Shown: positions 60,853 to 64,000 of the stretch, piece after piece | How the letters are laid out: each line of letters begins with the position of its first letter | Numbering within the stretch: the stretch's first letter is position 1 | Source: Phoronis australis | Lineage: Eukaryota; Phoronida; Phoronidae | Direction of reading: 5' to 3' | Assembly: GCA_002633005.1 (NCBI GenBank) | Contig: NMRA01000329.1 | Location: 258,285-322,284, forward strand | Length of the DNA: 64,000 nt | The notes under the pieces: generated by a model | Told to the model about the DNA's origin: nothing | The model's input: the letters and a program-made list of their open reading frames with translations, nothing else | The model's database searches: none | Program-made: the position numbers and the translations under genes

Positions 60853-60904
60853 ATGTCGCGCGTGAGACGGGCCTCTCACTCTGGAACTTGGTATGCAAGT
60901 CAGA
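60853..60904 (+). CDS. MEMO1: MEMO1, first coding exon only
   Basis: ATG followed by codons reading MSRVRRASHSGTWYASQ, then a consensus donor (A|GTAAGT at 60905). The N-terminus of human MEMO1 reads MSRVRRASHAGSWYTAS, so 13 of the first 15 positions agree. The exon ends in a split codon (52 bp). MEMO1 is a conserved cytosolic protein of the Memo/AmmeMemoRadiSam fold, linked to receptor-tyrosine-kinase signalling, cell motility and copper or iron handling. I searched the remaining 3 kb for the second exon and did not see it; intron 1 seems to run past 64000 and carries repeats. Confidence 0.85.
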
Positions 60905-62008
60905 GTAAGTATTTTGTCTTACTGGAACAGCTCGTTTTTGCGTTTCCTGCAAACCAGCGCTGTTTTTGGATCCCCATCAACTGTATGTTTTCGTCGCTCG
61001 GTTCACTCAGGTCAGACAGAAAATTGGCAGCCAGTGAATCACCCTAGCCCTGTAGACCTACTGACCGGTCATTTGAACTGTGGTCTGGGTTCGTGTGGTA
61101 ATACGGTACGGCCAACTTTTCACTGTTTACAGTTTTCATCAGTGCTAGTTTTTAGCTTCTTGCCTTGGCTTTCGGCCTTGGTGGCTTGGTGAGGTCTTGG
61201 TCTTGGACTTGGTTGGCAACTCGTGAGAGCCACCTGAGAAAAGCTAACTGCTGACTGATTCAGGTTACCAAGGAACCAGGAGCTAGGACTGAATGGAGGT
61301 TGAGCCCCGGGGGCTGGCTGGGTATTATAGTGTTACTGGTTATGTAAATCATGCTACAAGTAAAAGATTGGTGATGCCGGGTCATTCCTCTCTCCCGCAT
61401 CAAAGATGCAGGTAGCAAAAATGTTACTGGTTAGACATAATAATTCCTGATAACCAAGCAATCACTGAATAAGGGGTATGTTATTCAGTGGATGAAATTT
61501 ATTCTTGACCAGGGACTATTATTTTCGACCAGTGAAGAAAAAATGCACCTCTCAATGGCTGGGCTTGGTACCAACGGTCCAGCTGTGATTTAGACGTCCA
61601 AACCACTCTCCCCCTGCTTGGTCTGTAGGCAGATGTGCAGTGACAAGAAATTCAGAGAGGATTTATTGGACTGTATACAGAACGTGGAATCGGGAATTCA
61701 CTACATGCTTCTCGATTGTGCAGATTGAGGCAACCCTATTGTTGAGGGGGGGGTGGCTTTTTGGGTGATGAATATTGCCTTAGTTGAGTGCCCTCATCTA
61801 ATAAAATCCACGTGTCACCATCTGGTGTTGAACCGTGCCTCTTGCATGTTAGTCAATTAGTCAAGTGTTCAAACCAATTGGCCAATAAGCAACTCATGAT
61901 GAGATTAAATTTTATTTGACTGTATGTCACACCTAGAGCTGGAAGTTCACAACACATGCTGCTGAGAATTAGACTGGTCTGGTTCTGTGCAGACCTCGCG
62001 TGGGCATT
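60905..62008 (+). other. MEMO1 intron 1, first part
   Basis: No exon recognised. 61441-61545 is a fragment of the small palindromic MITE family (CAAGCAATCACTGAATAA, TGTTATTCAGTGGATGAA). A TTGAGGGGGGGGTGG run lies near 61742. Confidence 0.4.
61441..61545. mobile_element. fragment of the small palindromic MITE family
   Basis: AACCAAGCAATCACTGAATA and GTTATTCAGTGGATGAA match the core of 1206-1311 and 33518-33667. The outer palindrome arms are degraded. Confidence 0.5.
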
Positions 62009-62274
62009 AAAGGTGAAAGCAACCTTTTTTCATGTCATTTTTAGCGAAAAAAGGTTCGTTGATTATCCCAGACATAATTTTCATTTAATTACAACTTTTT
62101 GTAATTTAAACAATTACTCGTCCTTTACTCCGGAAGTGACATTTTGGGAGGCAAGTATTTCGTGCCAATTTCTTTTCATATAGTCTGATTGTGAGAGCTG
62201 CCGAGTCAGTCATTGTTCTACCTCTGTTGTGATTAGTTTGCTCGTTGTTTGCTTTTGTTTACGAGTCAGCCAAC

Positions 62275-62382
62275 ATGCCACACTGTTTCTGCATACCAAG
62301 ATGTACTCATTATCGTCTCACGGACAGAGGAACAATTGTCCCACTTACCCGAGTGTCCCACGACACTCCCACTGGATGGTGA
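62275..62382 (+). pseudogene. short Cys-rich ORF in left arm, possible THAP-like start
   Basis: Thirty-five codons starting MPHCFCIPRCTHYRLTDRG and ending TGA. The MP-x-C-x-C pattern at the extreme N-terminus recalls the beginning of THAP zinc domains, but the later Cys and His of that fold are absent. Probably the remnant 5' end of a transposase exon held in the repeat arm. Confidence 0.35.
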
Positions 62383-62506
62383 CTTGAGCACACAAACTGC
62401 TTACACCCCGCCATGTGACTCCCTCGCCACACACCTGTCACCTTCTAAATAGCTCCAATACTTTAGATAAGTACTCAATAAACTTATCAAAGTTTGGCTC
62501 ACCGAT

Positions 62507-62650
62507 CTATTCGTTAGATGACGAACTGTCCTCTTCACTGGATGTCAAACGGGGCCTGTATTCACTCCCTCTACTCAACTTCGCAGCAGGGCTGCTTACA
62601 GGCTCTGGGCAATAATGAGTACATCCCGGTATGCAGCAACAGTGTGGCAT
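62507..62650 (-). pseudogene. short Cys-rich ORF in right arm, mirror of 62275-62382
   Basis: Starts MPHCCCIPGCTHY on the minus strand, then diverges into a basic and acidic Ser-rich tail (SSEEDSSSSNE) before TAG: 47 residues. The identical start confirms the arms share this segment; unknown function. Confidence 0.35.
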
Positions 62651-62917
62651 GTTGACTAACTCGTAAACAAAAGCAAACGACAACCGAACTTGTCACAGCC
62701 GTGGTATAACAATGACCGACTCGACAGCTGTCACAGTCACACTATTTGAAAGGAAATTGGCGCGAAATTCTTGCCTCCCAAAAAGTCACTTCCAGAGTAA
62801 AGGACGAATAATTAATTAAATTACGAAAAGCTGTAATTAAGTGAAAAACATGTTTGGGATAATCAAAGAACCTTACTTTTGCTAAAAATGACATGAAAAA
62901 AGTTGCCTTTCCCATTG

Positions 62918-64000
62918 ATCACTTACAGGGTGGTGGATTTTGAGAACCAGTTTGATGCCTGCTATCGAGTGGAAAAACATAGTCCTCAAAATACAGGACT
63001 CCTATAAGTGACTATTGCAGACTGTGTTGTGCTTCAATTTGGAATATTGGTCGGAAAGAACTAAGTTCTGTACTGTTTATGATCAAGCTGTACAAGATGC
63101 TATGTCACAGCATGTCATTTGGTGCACTGTAATAATGTTCTGTCAGATCTTTTTTAACTCAGATGTTATGTACTTAATTTGAGTTTGGAGTTCATAACTA
63201 ATAATTTGAAGATCAATTTTTGGCGGAATGCAGGTTTATCTAGCTACAGGGGTGTGGATACATGCTGTGGTGAAATATTATCAACTCAGGGATTAACATG
63301 TGTCTTTCATTGTGATAAAATTTAACCACAATTGTTATATTTTCATTTTTAAAGTTTCGGACTTAAAGGGACATTATGGGCGAGAAAAGTGGTTTTCTAA
63401 AGTCACCCTCAGCGCAGAATCTAACCTGGAACCCCTCCTGTTGTAGCCTAGCGCTTTGCAGTCAGAGCTAAATCTCAGTCGATTAATTGCAGAGTATTTT
63501 AATAGTATTTACAGTCTGACAAAGTAGCTGTCCTTAATTTCAACATCTGACAAAGTCACCAGCCTTAATTTCAGCCCATGTCTGAGAAGCAGTGTAGAAA
63601 ATTGGTGATTTGTTGTAAAATCACAAAAGCAACAAATTTTTGAGTTTTTAGTTCCCACCAGTCAAAACTCAAAGCTAATAAGTTAGGGAAGTCTATCCCA
63701 CCCAACAATATTTTAATCCCTGTTTTTGAGCTGTAAAAGCAATAATGTCCCTTAAAGTCCTTCTCTCACGCGTTGTTAACCCTTATTACATGGTTAGAAT
63801 GTGTTATAAGGATCCAAGAAGTACCTACCCCATAACTAATACACGATCTGTACTCGAAAACAGTTTAAATGAACGCGCCACTCACGATTCGCACCCGAAG
63901 AAACACCGCCATTTTGAACTTGTCGCGAACCCGGAAGTACAATTCATTCAGGAACCCAGGCGATTGGAGCAGTGCCTGTACTGTTACCAGCCAGCAAACG
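62918..64000 (+). other. MEMO1 intron 1, continued to window edge
   Basis: AT-rich, no exon or motif recognised. The last 150 bases are less AT-rich (ATTTTGAACTTGTCGCGAACCC and CGGAAGTACAATTCATT) and resemble the start of another dispersed element or promoter-like DNA cut by the edge. Confidence 0.3.

Larger units (their letters stand above)
62009..62917. mobile_element. ~910-bp element with long inverted repeats, each arm carrying a Cys-rich ORF start
   Basis: About 62009-62311 is the inverse of about 62917-62615. Shared blocks include AAAAAGGTTNNTTGATTATC, TCCGGAAGTGACATTTTGGG/CCCAAAAAGTCACTTCCAGA, TTTGCTTTTGTTTACGAGT and CAACATGCCACACTGT. No target duplication was settled. Two inward ORFs begin at the inner end of the arms: + 62275-62382 (35 aa) and - 62650-62507 (47 aa). 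Both start MPHCxCIPxCTHY; the second ends in an acidic Ser-rich tail. Confidence 0.7.

Overview
This is an AT-rich, repeat-laden piece of an animal nuclear genome. Conserved metazoan genes are cut into many short exons by GT-AG introns of about 0.2 to 3.8 kb. A 469-base N gap and three single-N joins mark it as draft assembly. The load of short palindromic and long-inverted-repeat DNA elements, the compact introns and the protein divergence from human suggest a marine invertebrate, possibly a deuterostome such as a hemichordate, echinoderm or lancelet. That placement is inference, and no species is named.

Four genes are recognised, reading left to right. (1) A MARCH-type membrane RING-CH ubiquitin ligase lies on + at 12414-15041 in three coding exons, 270 residues from the chosen ATG. 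(2) EIF2B2, the beta subunit of the eIF2B exchange factor, lies on - from 33283 down to 20472. Twelve coding exons were found, giving about 329 residues; the first short coding exon was not located. (3) PSAT1, phosphoserine aminotransferase of serine biosynthesis, lies on + at 50192-57253 in nine exons. It is complete at 369 residues, with the PLP lysine at position 200 as in human and a TATA box upstream. (4) The first coding exon of MEMO1 lies on + at 60853-60904, 78 bases below a full CRE; the rest was not found and probably lies beyond the window. A possible terminal exon of an unrecognised gene sits at 3-241. The genes are functionally unrelated and show no operon-like arrangement.

Much of the remaining sequence consists of mobile elements. 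A broken DNA transposon at about 35-41 kb encodes a large transposase with an NLS-like N-terminus, coiled coil, RNase-H-like core and an apparent Tudor-like C-terminal domain. Its intron is packed with a dimeric tandem repeat. A 1437-bp element at 43925-45361 has about 175-bp terminal inverted repeats beginning CAC and a 5-bp target duplication. A foldback family occurs near 1.2-2.2, 33.9-34.4 and 43.45-43.6 kb, together with a small palindromic MITE family. A second long-inverted-repeat element at 62.0-62.9 kb encodes a Cys-rich peptide start in both arms. hAT-like MITEs and a non-LTR reverse-transcriptase relic are also present.

The most unusual non-gene signal is a run of six perfect CArG-box matches spaced mostly about 20 bp apart in PSAT1 intron 1 (51727-51861). 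No CRISPR array, bacterial operon, rRNA or convincing tRNA was seen.
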